DNA of 15,431 nt from Dehalococcoidia bacterium. GTDB taxonomy: Bacteria > Chloroflexota > Dehalococcoidia > UBA2979. Of this stretch, positions 7,004 to 13,151 are shown in pieces. Each line of letters begins with the position of its first letter. Within the stretch, counting starts at the first letter, position 1. The stretch covers positions 1-15,431 of the forward strand of contig SCTU01000214.1 in NCBI GenBank assembly GCA_004297315.1, in the 5' to 3' direction. Below the pieces are notes generated by a model. That model was not told the origin of the DNA. It searched no databases and saw only the letters and a program-made list of their open reading frames with translations. The translations under genes were made by a program, and so were the position numbers.

Positions 7004-7663
7004 TTGCCGAAGCAAGTGACCAACGTCGCGTCCGACGACGCGCTTACTACGATTTACCGCATCGCCCACGACGAGGGCGACGAGGTGATCGCCGCGCGCG
7101 TCGCAGAGCGCCTGGGGATCACTCCCGCCTCAATCGCGGGGATGCTCTCGCGCCTGACTCGCGACCGCCTGGTGACCATGGACGCGAAGAAGCGGATCTC
7201 CCTGACCTCTGCCGGCCTCGCGCGGGCGGAGGAGATGGTCCGGCGGCACCGGCTCGCGGAGTGCCTGCTGGTGGACGTCTTGGGACTCGAGTGGTGGCGC
7301 GCCTACGAGGAGGCACACCTGATGGAGCACTCGATCTCAGAGGTCACGGAGCCGCTGATCACTCGCCTGCTCAAGACGCCTACCGTCTCGCCGTTCGGCT
7401 ACCCCATCCCCGGCGCGAGCCACGGACGCCCGCTTTCCAGCCGACGGCTGTGCGACCTTCAGAGCGGTGCGGTGACGCGCGTGCAGCGCGTCTATGAGGA
7501 AGACGAAGAACTGCTCCAGCTCTTCGACAAGGAGGGCATCCGGCCCGGCGTCGAAGTCGAGGTCAAGGAGGTCGCGGTCAAGCGCGGCACCCTGACCGTG
7601 ACCTTCGGTGGGCGGACGGTGGTCCTCGGCCGCGATCCCGCCCGCCGCATCTGGGTCGAATAG
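7004..7663 (+). CDS. DtxR/MntR-family metal-dependent transcriptional regulator
   Basis: A 219-residue DNA-binding repressor of the DtxR family. An N-terminal winged helix (about 10-70, recognition helix around TPASIAGMLSRL, 40-51) is followed by the dimerisation/metal domain HRLAECLLVDVLGLE (82-96) and EEAHLMEH (102-109), a linker with the family hallmark FGYPIPG (131-137), and an SH3-like FeoA-type domain (about 147-219). By alignment His82, Glu86, Glu108 and His109 match DtxR ligands; the DtxR Cys102 position is His105 and the His98 position is Tyr101, so the metal is uncertain (Fe or Mn in the family). Start TTG 7004 is chosen because GGAGG lies eight bases upstream (6991-6995); TTG 6962 and GTG 7016 are alternatives. 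It is probably co-transcribed with the YbjQ gene. Confidence 0.92.
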   Translation: MPKQVTNVASDDALTTIYRIAHDEGDEVIAARVAERLGITPASIAGMLSRLTRDRLVTMDAKKRISLTSAGLARAEEMVRRHRLAECLLVDVLGLEWWRAYEEAHLMEHSISEVTEPLITRLLKTPTVSPFGYPIPGASHGRPLSSRRLCDLQSGAVTRVQRVYEEDEELLQLFDKEGIRPGVEVEVKEVAVKRGTLTVTFGGRTVVLGRDPARRIWVE

Positions 7664-7701
7664 GAGCCCCTCGAGGGAGCCTCGGCCGAGTGGAGGCAGC
7701 G

Positions 7702-8025
7702 ATGCTCATCGTGACGATGAACGACATCCCCGGCTACGAGGTGGAAGAGGTCGTGGGGGAGGTCTTCGGCCTCACCGTCCGTTCGCGGAACATCGCCTCG
7801 CAGGTCGGTTCGCTGCTGCGGTCGCTGTTCGGCGGCGAGCTGAAGGGCATGACGACCATGCTGCAGGACAGCCGCAACCAGGGCGTGGCGCGCATGGTGG
7901 CGGAGGCCGAGTCGAAGGGCGCGAACGCGGTCATCGCGATGCGCTTCGACACGTCCGAGCTTGGCTCCACGTGGACCGAGATCTGCGCATACGGCACGGC
8001 GGTCCGCGTGCGAAAACGCGGTTAG
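7702..8025 (+). CDS. YbjQ/UPF0145 family protein (heavy-metal-binding domain)
   Basis: A 107-residue protein that matches the YbjQ family over its full length: N-terminal TMNDIPGYEV (5-14), GEVFGLTVRSRN (19-30), LRSLFGGELKGMT (39-51), the helix LQDSRNQGVARMVAEAE (54-70), GANAVIAMRFDTSE (73-86) and C-terminal TEICAYGTAV (92-101). Family members form small oligomeric dodecin-like barrels; the heavy-metal-binding name is a database label with little biochemical support. The ATG at 7702 has GGAGG five bases upstream; the longer GTG at 7690 has none. It follows the DtxR-type gene by 38 bases on the same strand, which suggests a shared transcript. It ends before a hairpin at 8028-8049. Confidence 0.92.
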   Translation: MLIVTMNDIPGYEVEEVVGEVFGLTVRSRNIASQVGSLLRSLFGGELKGMTTMLQDSRNQGVARMVAEAESKGANAVIAMRFDTSELGSTWTEICAYGTAVRVRKRG

Positions 8026-8027
8026 CC

Positions 8028-8049
8028 CAGGCCGCCATGGCGCGGCCTG
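8028..8049 (+). terminator. Hairpin after the YbjQ gene
   Basis: A perfect 8-bp stem CAGGCCGC/GCGGCCTG closes a 6-base loop, three bases after the YbjQ stop. There is no T-run, so it may be a weak or Rho-assisted terminator, or only an mRNA 3' end stabiliser. Confidence 0.5.
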
Positions 8050-8071
8050 AGCACGCCTCCGACCGACGTGC

Positions 8072-8077
8072 TACGAT
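8072..8077 (+). promoter_or_regulatory. Putative -10 element (TACGAT) of the RRM gene
   Basis: TACGAT lies just after the hairpin that ends the previous unit. It shares its pattern with similar elements before other genes in this window. No good -35 hexamer is visible. If used, it gives the RRM gene a leader of about 120 bases. Confidence 0.35.
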
Positions 8078-8171
8078 GATGGCTCCTCAGTTCTTCGTGC
8101 GACGGTCAACACCCGCGGTCACCTGGTTTCTGAGCGACAAGTAGGTTGCCGGACCTGGTGGTTTGGCGTGT

Positions 8172-8189
8172 GCCGGCAGTTGCGCCGGC
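8172..8189 (+). promoter_or_regulatory. Leader hairpin just before the RRM start
   Basis: GCCGGC, a 6-base loop (AGTTGC), then GCCGGC form a perfect 6-bp G/C stem that ends 14 bases before the TTG at 8204. It lies where it could cover the ribosome-binding region. Temperature or protein control is speculation. Confidence 0.35.
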
Positions 8190-8203
8190 TGAAAGTGTGG
8201 ACG

Positions 8204-8644
8204 TTGACTCAGCGTATTTATGTAGGAAACCTCTCCTTCCAGACCACGGAGTCGGAAGTAGCGGAGCTGTTCGGGCAGTTCGGCACCGTGGTGTCGTGCG
8301 CACTCCCGAACGACCGTGAGACGGGCCGCCCGCGCGGCTTCGGCTTCGTGGAGATGGCTGACGAGGACGCCAAGAAGGCGATCGCGGCGCTCGACGGCAA
8401 GGACTTCGGTGGACGCTCATTGCGCGTCAACGAGGCCCAGCCGCGTGAGAGCCGTGGCGGTGGTGGCGGCTTCGGCGGCGGCGGTGGTGGCTACGGCGGC
8501 GGTGGTGGCGGCTACGGCGGCGGCGGTGGCCGCAGCGGTGGCGGCGGCTACGGCGGCGGCGGTGGCTCCCGCGGCGGCAGCAGCGGCGGCTTCGGCGGCG
8601 GCGGCGGTGGCAACCGCGGCGGCGGCGGTGGTTCCCGCTACTAG
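8204..8644 (+). CDS. RNA-binding protein: one RRM plus Gly-rich aromatic tail
   Basis: A 146-residue protein. A single RNA recognition motif covers about residues 4-76: RNP2 is IYVGNL (5-10) and RNP1 is RGFGFVEM (44-51), with both aromatic positions kept. A tail from 85 to the end is almost pure glycine, interrupted by Phe, Tyr, Arg-Ser and Asn-Arg, and ends SRY, like plant and cyanobacterial cold-induced glycine-rich RNA-binding proteins. It would bind single-stranded RNA; an RNA-chaperone role in cold or stress is inferred from that family. Start TTG 8204 puts RNP2 at the usual distance from the N-terminus; GTG 8195 or GTG 8168 are alternatives, and none has a strong ribosome site. It has its own terminator and an unusually long leader. 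Confidence 0.9.
   Translation: MTQRIYVGNLSFQTTESEVAELFGQFGTVVSCALPNDRETGRPRGFGFVEMADEDAKKAIAALDGKDFGGRSLRVNEAQPRESRGGGGGFGGGGGGYGGGGGGYGGGGGRSGGGGYGGGGGSRGGSSGGFGGGGGGNRGGGGGSRY
8456..8635 (+). repeat. Low-complexity GGC/GGT array coding the Gly-rich tail
   Basis: About 180 bases made almost wholly of GGC and GGT codons, broken by single TTC, TAC, CGC, AGC or AAC codons. The blocks of five or six Gly plus one aromatic or charged residue look like slippage-prone duplications. Length may vary between strains. Confidence 0.8.
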
Positions 8645-8667
8645 CCTTCGGCCTTTGGTCGACTGAA

Positions 8668-8693
8668 ACGGGCCCCTCTTCGGAGGGGCCCGT
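8668..8693 (+). terminator. Strong UUCG-tetraloop terminator after the RRM gene
   Basis: A perfect 11-bp stem ACGGGCCCCTC/GAGGGGCCCGT closed by a TTCG loop, starting 24 bases after the stop and followed by CCCTTTG. TTCG in this context is an exceptionally stable tetraloop. On the other strand it is followed by TTTC and could also stop transcripts of the convergent MFS gene. Confidence 0.85.
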
Positions 8694-8826
8694 CCCTTTG
8701 TAGGAAGGCGCCGGCACGGCGGCGACGATCAGGCGCTACAGGCCGGCAGCGCGTACGGTGGACTCGGGACGCTGGAGCCGGGGAGTCTTTCTGGAGTCCT
8801 TTGCAAGCGGCTTCAGCGGCCCACTC

Positions 8827-8865
8827 CACAGACATGCGTCACAGACATGCGTCACAGACATGCGT
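8827..8865. repeat. Three exact tandem copies of a 13-bp unit
   Basis: CACAGACATGCGT occurs at 8827-8839, 8840-8852 and 8853-8865 with no mismatch. It lies in the non-coding spacer between the convergent RRM and MFS genes, 20 bases from the MFS stop. The rest of the 8694-8885 spacer holds no gene that I can support; it also has a loose GGAGTC repeat at 8782 and 8793. Confidence 0.9.
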
Positions 8866-8885
8866 GAAGCGACCTCGACGCCGGT

Positions 8886-10235
8886 CTACTCCGAGGACGG
8901 GGGCGCTGGCTCAGCGGCCGGGAGCAACGTCGCCGGCCGGTGTCGCGCCCCGCGTCCCCGCCCGTCCTCGAAGGCCGCGGGGTCGATTTCCATGCTTCGC
9001 AGTTCCTTGTAGAGCATGAGGACGCCGAAGCCGCCAGCGATGCAGACCGAGCCATAGACGATCTGCGCGATCTGGACGCCCTGGAGTTCCGCCAGGAAGC
9101 CGGCGCCCATCCCGCCCAGCGACATCAGGCCGCGGTCAAGCGACAGCAGGCTGATGATCCGTCCGCGCATCTCCGTGGGCGCGCTGCTGAGCATCGCAGC
9201 GTTGCTGAGGGAGAAGTACATCGTCTGCGTCGCGCCCGTCAGCGTGATGAATGCGAAGGGGAGGATGAGGCCCGCGGGGCGCGGGAGGTAACTCGTCACC
9301 GCGAACGCGACGAGCATCATGCCAAACGACCAGACGATCGCGGGCAAGGCCACCCCGACACGTCTCGGCTGCTTCGAGGCGACGACGAGGGCGCTCACCA
9401 GGGCGCCGACGCCCGTCAGCGACACCATGAGGCCTGCGCCGCCGGCCCCGATCCCCATCACGTTCTCCGCGAAGAGCGGGACAAAGACCTGCGTGTAGGA
9501 CATGCCGAAGGTGAAGTAGATCAGCGACATGAGAAGGATCGCGCGGATCGTCGTGTTCCCCCAGGCGTAGCGTCCGCCCTCGACCAGGCCCGCCGCCATC
9601 GCGCGTGCGCCGGTCTCCGCCGGCCGCTCGTGCGTCGCGACGCGCAACATCAACGTGGTCACGACGGCGCCCACGTAGATGACCGCGACCGCCACGAACG
9701 CGCCGTCGATGCCGAGCAGAGGGATGGCGAACCCGCCCGCGGCGCTGCCGACGATGCGCATGACGTTCTGTGTCGCGCTCATCAGCGCGACGCCACCTAC
9801 AACCTGCCGCGGTGGAAGGATGGTCGCAATCATCGACTGCCGCGCGGGCTGCTCAAAGGCCATCAGGGTGCCGCGGAGGAACTGGAAGGCGTACACGTGC
9901 CAGAGCTCGAGGCTTCCTGCGACGAGCAGCGCGGCGAAGATGACGCTGAGGATGAGCACGTTGATCTTGGTGACGATGAGGATCGTGCGGCGGTCGAACC
10001 AGTCGCTGATGACACCGGCGAAGACGCCGAACACGAGTTGCGGGATCGTCCGCACGGCCAGCACACCACCGACATGCGCCGCGCTGCCACCGGTCATGTC
10101 GAGGACGAGGAACGGACGTGCGACCTGTTCCATCCAGAGCGCGAACGCGTGAGAGGACTGGCCGATCCAGAGCAGGCGGTACGTCGGCTGCCGGAGCGGC
10201 GCGAACATTCCGGCGGTGGCCGCTTCTGCGCTCAT
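8886..10235 (-). CDS. MFS transporter, EntS/multidrug-exporter-like
   Basis: A 449-residue membrane protein with about 12 hydrophobic segments. Motif A of the major facilitator superfamily is GVISDWFDRRTIL (74-86) between helices 2 and 3. The FQFLRG and FEQPARQSMIATILP stretches at the next helices are typical of the enterobactin-exporter (EntS) and macrolide-efflux branch, which runs on proton antiport. The C-terminal tail is cytosolic, Pro/Ala/Arg-rich and about 45 residues long. ATG 10235 has AGGG six bases upstream; the open frame reaches 10313, but the extra residues lie over a putative promoter. It is convergent with the RRM gene and downstream of the broken lipoprotein gene. Substrate unknown. 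Confidence 0.88.
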   Translation of the reverse strand: MSAEAATAGMFAPLRQPTYRLLWIGQSSHAFALWMEQVARPFLVLDMTGGSAAHVGGVLAVRTIPQLVFGVFAGVISDWFDRRTILIVTKINVLILSVIFAALLVAGSLELWHVYAFQFLRGTLMAFEQPARQSMIATILPPRQVVGGVALMSATQNVMRIVGSAAGGFAIPLLGIDGAFVAVAVIYVGAVVTTLMLRVATHERPAETGARAMAAGLVEGGRYAWGNTTIRAILLMSLIYFTFGMSYTQVFVPLFAENVMGIGAGGAGLMVSLTGVGALVSALVVASKQPRRVGVALPAIVWSFGMMLVAFAVTSYLPRPAGLILPFAFITLTGATQTMYFSLSNAAMLSSAPTEMRGRIISLLSLDRGLMSLGGMGAGFLAELQGVQIAQIVYGSVCIAGGFGVLMLYKELRSMEIDPAAFEDGRGRGARHRPATLLPAAEPAPPSSE

Positions 10236-10303
10236 GTCGATCCCTATGACGGTCAACGCGGGCTGAATCGCAGCAGCCGAGGGCTCCGGTCCGCTGTCCC
10301 GGG

Positions 10304-10309
10304 ATGATA
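10304..10309 (-). promoter_or_regulatory. Putative -10 element (TATCAT) of the MFS gene
   Basis: Read on the minus strand, TATCAT lies 68 bases before the ATG at 10235 and directly after two copies of ACGTTG. The match to TATAAT is five of six. The -35 region is poor, which would fit activator dependence. Confidence 0.4.
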
Positions 10310-10310
10310 G

Positions 10311-10328
10311 CAACGTTCACGCCAACGT
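10311..10328 (-). promoter_or_regulatory. Direct repeat ACGTTG x2, possible operator
   Basis: ACGTTG occurs twice, 12 bases apart start to start, abutting the TATCAT element. The spacing is close to one helical turn. It is a candidate binding site for a regulator of the MFS gene. Confidence 0.3.
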
Positions 10329-10332
10329 CAGG

Positions 10333-10342
10333 CCACCGGTGG
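10333..10342. promoter_or_regulatory. 10-bp perfect palindrome CCACCGGTGG
   Basis: It lies immediately after the stop of the lipoprotein gene and upstream of the MFS promoter region. It may be an operator half of the neighbouring direct repeat, or chance in GC-rich DNA. Confidence 0.25.
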
Positions 10343-10343
10343 A

Positions 10344-11314
10344 TTAGCCGGTCTTGTAGATGAACACGCCGGCGCCCGGCACATAGGAAGGGTCACAGAC
10401 GAGGCGGCGGCCGAGCAGGGGTGCGATGTCACGGGCCTCAGGCGTCCAGGTCGCGCCGGCATCGGAGGAGAGGTGCGCTTGGATGCCGCGGCCGCAGGTG
10501 TACAGCCGGACGCGCCCGTCCGGGAGCAGCGCCAGTTCGGGGACCCCGCCGAAGTCGACGCTGGCGTATGGCTCGAAGCGGAGCCCGTCCGCCGAGCGCG
10601 CGAGCGCGGTCCGCTGGCCCTGGGACACCGCCATGAGCCAAGAGCCGTCCGGGAGACGGATCACGGAGGGGTCCGTGGTCATGTCCCCGGTGAAGCGGAC
10701 GGCGCGTCCGACGAGGGTGAACCGCACGCCGTCCTCGGAGTCCGCGATGCAGATGTTCCGGTCACTGGCACCGGCCGCGGCGGTCCCAGGTTCCCGAGGT
10801 AGACGAGCCGGACTTTGCCATCGGGGAGCAACATGGCGTCCGGGTCAACGACGCCGATCGGCCTCGACGCGCCGTTGATCGAGATCGGGCCGATCGGCGT
10901 TGCGCCCTCCGCGTCGAGCGAGGCGACCCACGTCGCGCCTTCCGCTCCGTTCACGTAGTAGATGCGCAGCGAACCATCGGCCAACCGCACACCGTCCGGC
11001 ACAGAAGCGTGATCGAGCACCTGTCGCGCGCCGGTCAGCGTCACGCCGTCGGCCGTCTCGGCGACAGCGACCTGGTGTCCGTACGGCCCGTTGGGGTCTT
11101 CGACGCGTCGCGCCACGCCGGGACGGGCTTCGCAACCCTCCGTTGGCAGGAGCGCCGCTGTCGGAGTGGCCGCAAGTGTGGGAGCGGTGGTCGCGGCCGC
11201 GCGCGCCTCGGCCGTCGGGCTTGCGGTCACGGCCACGCCGGGGGTAGCGGCGGACTTGCAGGCGACGAGGGCGAGCGCCGTCAAGGCGGCGGCGGGCCAG
11301 CAGAGATGGCGCAT
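10344..11314 (-). pseudogene. Secreted lipoprotein with Asp-box (sialidase-like) repeats, frameshifted
   Basis: Two frames make one protein. The N-terminal frame (11314 to about 10787) has a lipoprotein signal peptide with lipobox LVAC (Cys19), then an Ala/Thr/Pro linker and beta-propeller-like repeats such as LPDGKVRLVYLGN. The C-terminal frame (10784-10344) continues them with Asp-box motifs SEDGVRF, SADGLRF and SSDAGATW. The frames meet at a GGG on the minus strand (10785-10787), where one missing base accounts for the shift; repaired, the protein would have about 323 residues. No convincing slippery heptamer is present, so it is a true frameshift or an assembly error rather than programmed frameshifting. 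The ATG has GAGGAG five bases upstream. Asp-box propellers occur in sialidases and glycan-binding proteins; activity is not predictable. Confidence 0.8.
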
Positions 11315-11338
11315 CGCAACTCCTCGGTGGCGCGAGTC

Positions 11339-11344
11339 TACGAT
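11339..11344 (+). promoter_or_regulatory. Putative -10 element (TACGAT) of the YkgJ-like gene
   Basis: TACGAT followed by GG lies 24 bases before the ATG at 11368, in the 53-base divergent spacer. A minus-strand candidate, TAGACT (11335-11340), overlaps it and could serve the lipoprotein gene. No good -35 is visible. Confidence 0.35.
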
Positions 11345-11367
11345 GGTGAGGGAGCGAGGCGCCACGC

Positions 11368-11838
11368 ATGACGGATGCACCGCGATACGTGACGCTGGCG
11401 GCCGCTCGTGCGCTCGAGTGCAACGGCTGCGGCGATTGCTGCGACTCGCGACGTACAGATGGCTACTGGACCTGGGGCGGCCTGCCGGCGCACCAGTACC
11501 GCGCTCTCTTCGGTGGACGCCCGCTAATCATCCCGCTCGCGCGAGTCGACAGCGGGTGGGCGGACCGGCCGCACGTGGCAGCCGACGTCGATGAACTCTC
11601 GCGCACGAACTTCCGCTGTGCGGCCTTCGAGCCGCACGAGGACGGGACGGGCGGTTGTGGCATCCACGACCGGGAGGTGCCGGCGAAGTGCCGCGCTTTT
11701 CCGGTGGGCGGCGAGGATGTCGAAGCCGATCTGGACGCCTGTGGCGAGCACTGGCTGGCCACCTCGGCGTTCTCTCGCTGCACGTGGTACCGGATGGTGA
11801 TCGTAAAAGACGGCGACCCGCGAGCCGAACGCGGTTAG
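11368..11838 (+). CDS. YkgJ-like cysteine-cluster protein
   Basis: A 156-residue cytosolic protein. The N-terminal cluster CNGCGDCC (Cys18, 21, 24, 25) and the later GGCGIHDREVPAKCRAFP (95-112, Cys97 and Cys108) match the YkgJ/Fli-type cysteine-cluster family, thought to bind zinc or an iron-sulfur centre. Further cysteines are at 84, 125 and 138, giving nine in all. The exact biochemical role of the family is not established. ATG 11368 has GAGG eight bases upstream. The gene is divergent from the lipoprotein gene. Its TAG overlaps the TAA of the convergent MFS gene (TTAG, 11835-11838), leaving no room for a terminator between them. Confidence 0.82.
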   Translation: MTDAPRYVTLAAARALECNGCGDCCDSRRTDGYWTWGGLPAHQYRALFGGRPLIIPLARVDSGWADRPHVAADVDELSRTNFRCAAFEPHEDGTGGCGIHDREVPAKCRAFPVGGEDVEADLDACGEHWLATSAFSRCTWYRMVIVKDGDPRAERG

Positions 11839-13040
11839 CCGGCGGCGATCTGTTCCGCCGGCTCGCGCACCATCGTCGGCATGTCGCCACGCGGGCCGCG
11901 CACGACGAAGAACGTCCCGCCGAGCACCATCACCGCGGCGCCGACGAGGAACGAGACCTGGACGCTGGCAAGGTCCACCAGCCGCCCGCCGCCGATCGCT
12001 CCGATCAAGAAGCCGAAGGCGAAGGCTGCGGAGCCCAGGCTCGCCACCGTCGCCATGCCGAGGTCGCGCCCCGTGTCGATCTGCGCCGCCTGCGCCGAGA
12101 CATTCGCGAGCGAGGCCGCGAGGCCCGGCCCCAGCACCATCCCCGCGAGGATCACGGCGAATGAATCGCTCCAGGCGACGGTGGAGAAGCCAGCGGCCAT
12201 CGTCACGGCGCCGATGAAGACCAGCCAGCGGCGCTGGAAGCGGTCGGCGAGCCGGCCGAGGAGCGGTTGAGACAGCCCCCCGGCCATCTGCTGCGTCGCA
12301 AACACCAGCCCGACCATTGTGGCCGTCGCGCCGACGCGCTCCTCGAGATGGACGGCCAGGAACGCCATGCTCACGCCGGTCGCGAGGGCGAAGCAAATCC
12401 GGAAGAAGATGAGTGCCTGCATCGTCTGGTGGCGCGCGATCGTGCCCCAGGGCGCCGTCAGCCGGGCCGGGGCCGCGCCGTGGGCGCGCGGCGGACGGCT
12501 CGGGAGGACTGTAAGGATCAGGGTGAAGACGACCGCGTACAGCGCCGCCATCGCCAGGAAGACGGTGGAGATGCCGGCGCGGTCACGGATCACGCCCGCG
12601 ATCAGCGGTCCGAGCCCGAACCCCATGAAGTCCGCGACGCCGAACGCACCCATGTACCGGCCCTCGGACCCGGCGGGCGCGAGGTCGCCGACGTATGCCT
12701 GGGCGTTCGAGAAGATGAGGGCGGAGCCGATCCCGGAGAGGCCGCGGAAGAGGATCACGACCGCGAGCGTGTCGGCGGTCCACCAGCCGATCGCGGAGGC
12801 GAAGTAGGCGAATGCGCCGAGCAGCAGAAATGGCTTGCGCCCGAACCGGTCCGCGAGTTTCCCGGCAAAAGGGCTGACCACCAGTTGCGGGATAGCGAAC
12901 GCGGACATCGTCAGCCCGATTGTCGCGCCGCTCGCGCCGAACGACTTCGCATAGACGGGGAGCAGAGGGAGCACCATCCCCAGTCCCATCGTCGCGGTGA
13001 AGATCGAGAGGGCGATGATCAGGAATGGGCGGGTGAGCAT
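11835..13040 (-). CDS. MFS transporter, DHA1-type drug/metabolite exporter
   Basis: A 401-residue, 12-helix major facilitator. Motif A is GKLADRFGRKP (60-70), and a half-repeat copy GRLADRFQRR follows at the equivalent loop of the second half, as expected for internal symmetry. The first helix (MGLGMVLPLLPVYAKSFG) is typical of DHA1 proton-antiport drug exporters such as the TetA/Bmr group; the substrate is unknown. The ATG at 13040 has no clear ribosome site, so the start is moderately sure. It is unrelated in close sequence to the other MFS protein at 8886. It is preceded by a cluster of three CTAG sites. Confidence 0.9.
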   Translation of the reverse strand: MLTRPFLIIALSIFTATMGLGMVLPLLPVYAKSFGASGATIGLTMSAFAIPQLVVSPFAGKLADRFGRKPFLLLGAFAYFASAIGWWTADTLAVVILFRGLSGIGSALIFSNAQAYVGDLAPAGSEGRYMGAFGVADFMGFGLGPLIAGVIRDRAGISTVFLAMAALYAVVFTLILTVLPSRPPRAHGAAPARLTAPWGTIARHQTMQALIFFRICFALATGVSMAFLAVHLEERVGATATMVGLVFATQQMAGGLSQPLLGRLADRFQRRWLVFIGAVTMAAGFSTVAWSDSFAVILAGMVLGPGLAASLANVSAQAAQIDTGRDLGMATVASLGSAAFAFGFLIGAIGGGRLVDLASVQVSFLVGAAVMVLGGTFFVVRGPRGDMPTMVREPAEQIAAG

Positions 13041-13049
13041 GCTTCGATG

Positions 13050-13069
13050 CTAGAGGCTAGACCGCCTAG
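13050..13069. repeat. Cluster of three CTAG tetramers upstream of the MFS gene
   Basis: CTAG at 13050-13053, 13057-13060 and 13066-13069, within 20 bases and 10-30 bases before the MFS start codon. CTAG is usually scarce in bacterial genomes, so a cluster can mark a regulator site. Confidence 0.4.
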
Positions 13070-13091
13070 CTGCGGGCTCGACGGAGAACGA

Positions 13092-13119
13092 GGAGGCGGG
13101 GCCATTCGGCCCCGCCTCC
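13092..13119 (-). terminator. Terminator hairpin of the solute-binding protein gene
   Basis: A perfect 12-bp stem GGAGGCGGGGCC/GGCCCCGCCTCC with a 4-base loop, 33 bases after the stop at 13152. On the minus strand it is followed by TCGTTCT, so it has only a few U residues. Confidence 0.75.
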
Positions 13120-13151
13120 CGCATTGGTCACGACATCCCGAAGGATGACGT

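Noticed and set aside
8641..8835. 64-residue minus-strand ORF in the spacer after the RRM gene
   Set aside because: It spans the terminator hairpin, is Arg/Ala-rich and has no ribosome site or family similarity that I recognise.
8827..8865. CRISPR array
   Set aside because: Copies are head-to-tail with no spacers and only 13 bp long; no cas genes nearby.
8694..8885. tRNA or small RNA gene in the spacer
   Set aside because: No T-loop consensus, acceptor pairing or promoter-terminator pair could be found by eye.
8940..10307. 455-residue plus-strand open frame opposite the MFS gene
   Set aside because: The opposite strand encodes a clear MFS protein; this frame is a charged low-complexity shadow with no motif.
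10778..10792. Programmed -1 frameshift at the lipoprotein junction
   Set aside because: The local sequence CCTGGGACCG has no X-XXY-YYZ slippery heptamer and no stem directly downstream that I could recognise.
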